Source: an uncultured Bacteroides sp. (GTDB lineage: Bacteria; Bacteroidota; Bacteroidia; Bacteroidales; Bacteroidaceae). From it: 13,927 nucleotides of DNA. Shown in pieces: positions 13,537-13,927 of the stretch. Position 1 is the first letter of the stretch. Every line of letters starts with the position of its first letter. The DNA lies in contig URDR01000077.1 in the NCBI GenBank assembly GCA_900546645.1, forward strand, positions 1 to 13,927. Reading direction: 5' to 3'. A program made the position numbers and the translations under genes. The notes below the pieces were generated by a model. That model did no database searches. It was not told the DNA's origin and saw only the letters and a list, made by a program, of their open reading frames with translations.

Positions 13537-13575
13537 AGAACAGTTTGGAGGGTATAGTGCCGATATAGATAAAAG

Positions 13576-13623
13576 AAATGCAGTTCCATGAGGAAGTCAA
13601 TTCCTTCATAGAACTGCATTTTT
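13576..13623. terminator. Terminator between lpxH and ackA
   Basis: An 11-bp stem, aaatgcagttc (13576-13586) with gaactgcattt (13611-13621), extended by an inner atgaggaa/ttccttcat pairing with a bulge. T-rich bases follow on both strands (atttttat on +; atttctttta on -). It lies 23 bases past the ackA stop and is probably the ackA terminator. Confidence 0.85.
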
Positions 13624-13646
13624 ATGTTTAACGCTTGCTATGCGTT

Positions 13647-13927
13647 TTATTTCTGGTTCAAGATGTCCATTGTATCGGTAGCAATCATCAATTCTTCATC
13701 AGTAGGGATGACTACCACTTTTACTTTTGAATCATCAGTTGAGATGATAGCCTCTTTGCTACGTACTTTGTTGCGTTCCGGATCAAGTTTAACTCCTAAG
13801 AAACCAAGAGTTTCGCAAGCTCCCCAGCGAGCTGTTGCCTGGTTTTCACCAACACCTCCGGTGAACAAGATTACGTCAACACCACCCATAGCTGCAGCAT
13901 AAGCACCGATGTATTTCGTAATGCGGT
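13647..13927 (-). CDS. ackA: Acetate kinase (3' part; start lies outside the window)
   Basis: Acetate kinase makes ATP and acetate from acetyl-phosphate and ADP. Only the last 93 codons are present; the frame is open to the window edge and reads RITKYIGAYAAAMGGVDVI before the ATG-like internal codon at 13889. Diagnostic are LFTGGVGEN (the adenosine-phosphate motif, TGGVGEN) and the C-terminal VVVIPTDEELMIATDT segment. Stop TAA is at 13649-13647. About 300 N-terminal residues are missing, given the usual length near 400. The phosphotransacetylase gene, often its neighbour, would lie beyond the edge. It faces lpxH convergently. Confidence 0.95.
   Translation of the reverse strand, partial: RITKYIGAYAAAMGGVDVILFTGGVGENQATARWGACETLGFLGVKLDPERNKVRSKEAIISTDDSKVKVVVIPTDEELMIATDTMDILNQK

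Noticed and set aside
13364..13591. Open frame overlapping the lpxH end and its terminator
   Set aside because: It runs through the terminator stem in another frame and its sequence shows no coding features.
1..13927. Mobile elements, CRISPR arrays, phage genes, tRNA or rRNA genes
   Set aside because: I found no transposase, integrase, repeat-spacer pattern or structural RNA gene; gene content is housekeeping throughout.

Overview
The window looks like core chromosome from a gut Bacteroidales bacterium, most likely Bacteroides or Phocaeicola. Three things point there. Several intergenic regions carry the Bacteroidota -7 promoter signature TAnnTTTG, once with a well-spaced -33 TTTG. Shine-Dalgarno sequences are scarce and starts sit in AT-rich leaders. 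The gene content (glycine-lipid acyltransferase pair, Ptb-Buk, a C26-M19 peptidase fusion, Bacteroidota-type EF-Ts and EF-P) is familiar from that group. No phage, transposon, CRISPR array, tRNA or rRNA was seen.

Layout. Positions 1-1903 (+) hold the end of a ribosomal operon, rpsB (5' end cut off) and tsf, separated by a 76-base imperfect inverted repeat. Positions 1904-2216 hold terminators for both strands and a small segment with no convincing gene. Positions 2217-4042 (-) hold the glycine-lipid pair glsA-glsB behind its own promoter. Positions 4148-4879 (-) are recO, followed upstream by an unusual nested-hairpin region. Positions 5048-7628 (-) are a ptb-buk pair with ATGA coupling and then a stand-alone ACT-domain protein resembling the regulatory tail of aspartokinase; a perfect 15-bp inverted repeat lies between buk and the ACT gene. 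Divergently, 7711-9474 (+) encodes a large two-domain peptidase. rpmH (-) and efp (+) diverge from a shared promoter region at 9705-9894. A glycosyltransferase-radC pair (+, ATGA overlap) and a SufT-like/LpxH-like pair (+) follow. The window ends with the 3' part of ackA (-), facing the LpxH-like gene across two strong hairpin terminators.

How the genes work together. rpsB, tsf, rpmH and efp serve translation. The glsA-glsB pair and the LpxH-like gene serve envelope lipid synthesis; GlsB should make N-acyl glycine (commendamide type) and GlsA should add the second acyl chain. ptb-buk and ackA are parallel acyl-phosphate/ATP-forming routes, probably for branched-chain or butyric acids and for acetate. 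The ACT-only protein is the least explained gene and may be an amino-acid-sensing partner. No novel defence or mobile system is evident. The best leads are the ACT-only gene with its flanking hairpins, the rpsB-tsf repeat, and the C26-M19 fusion.
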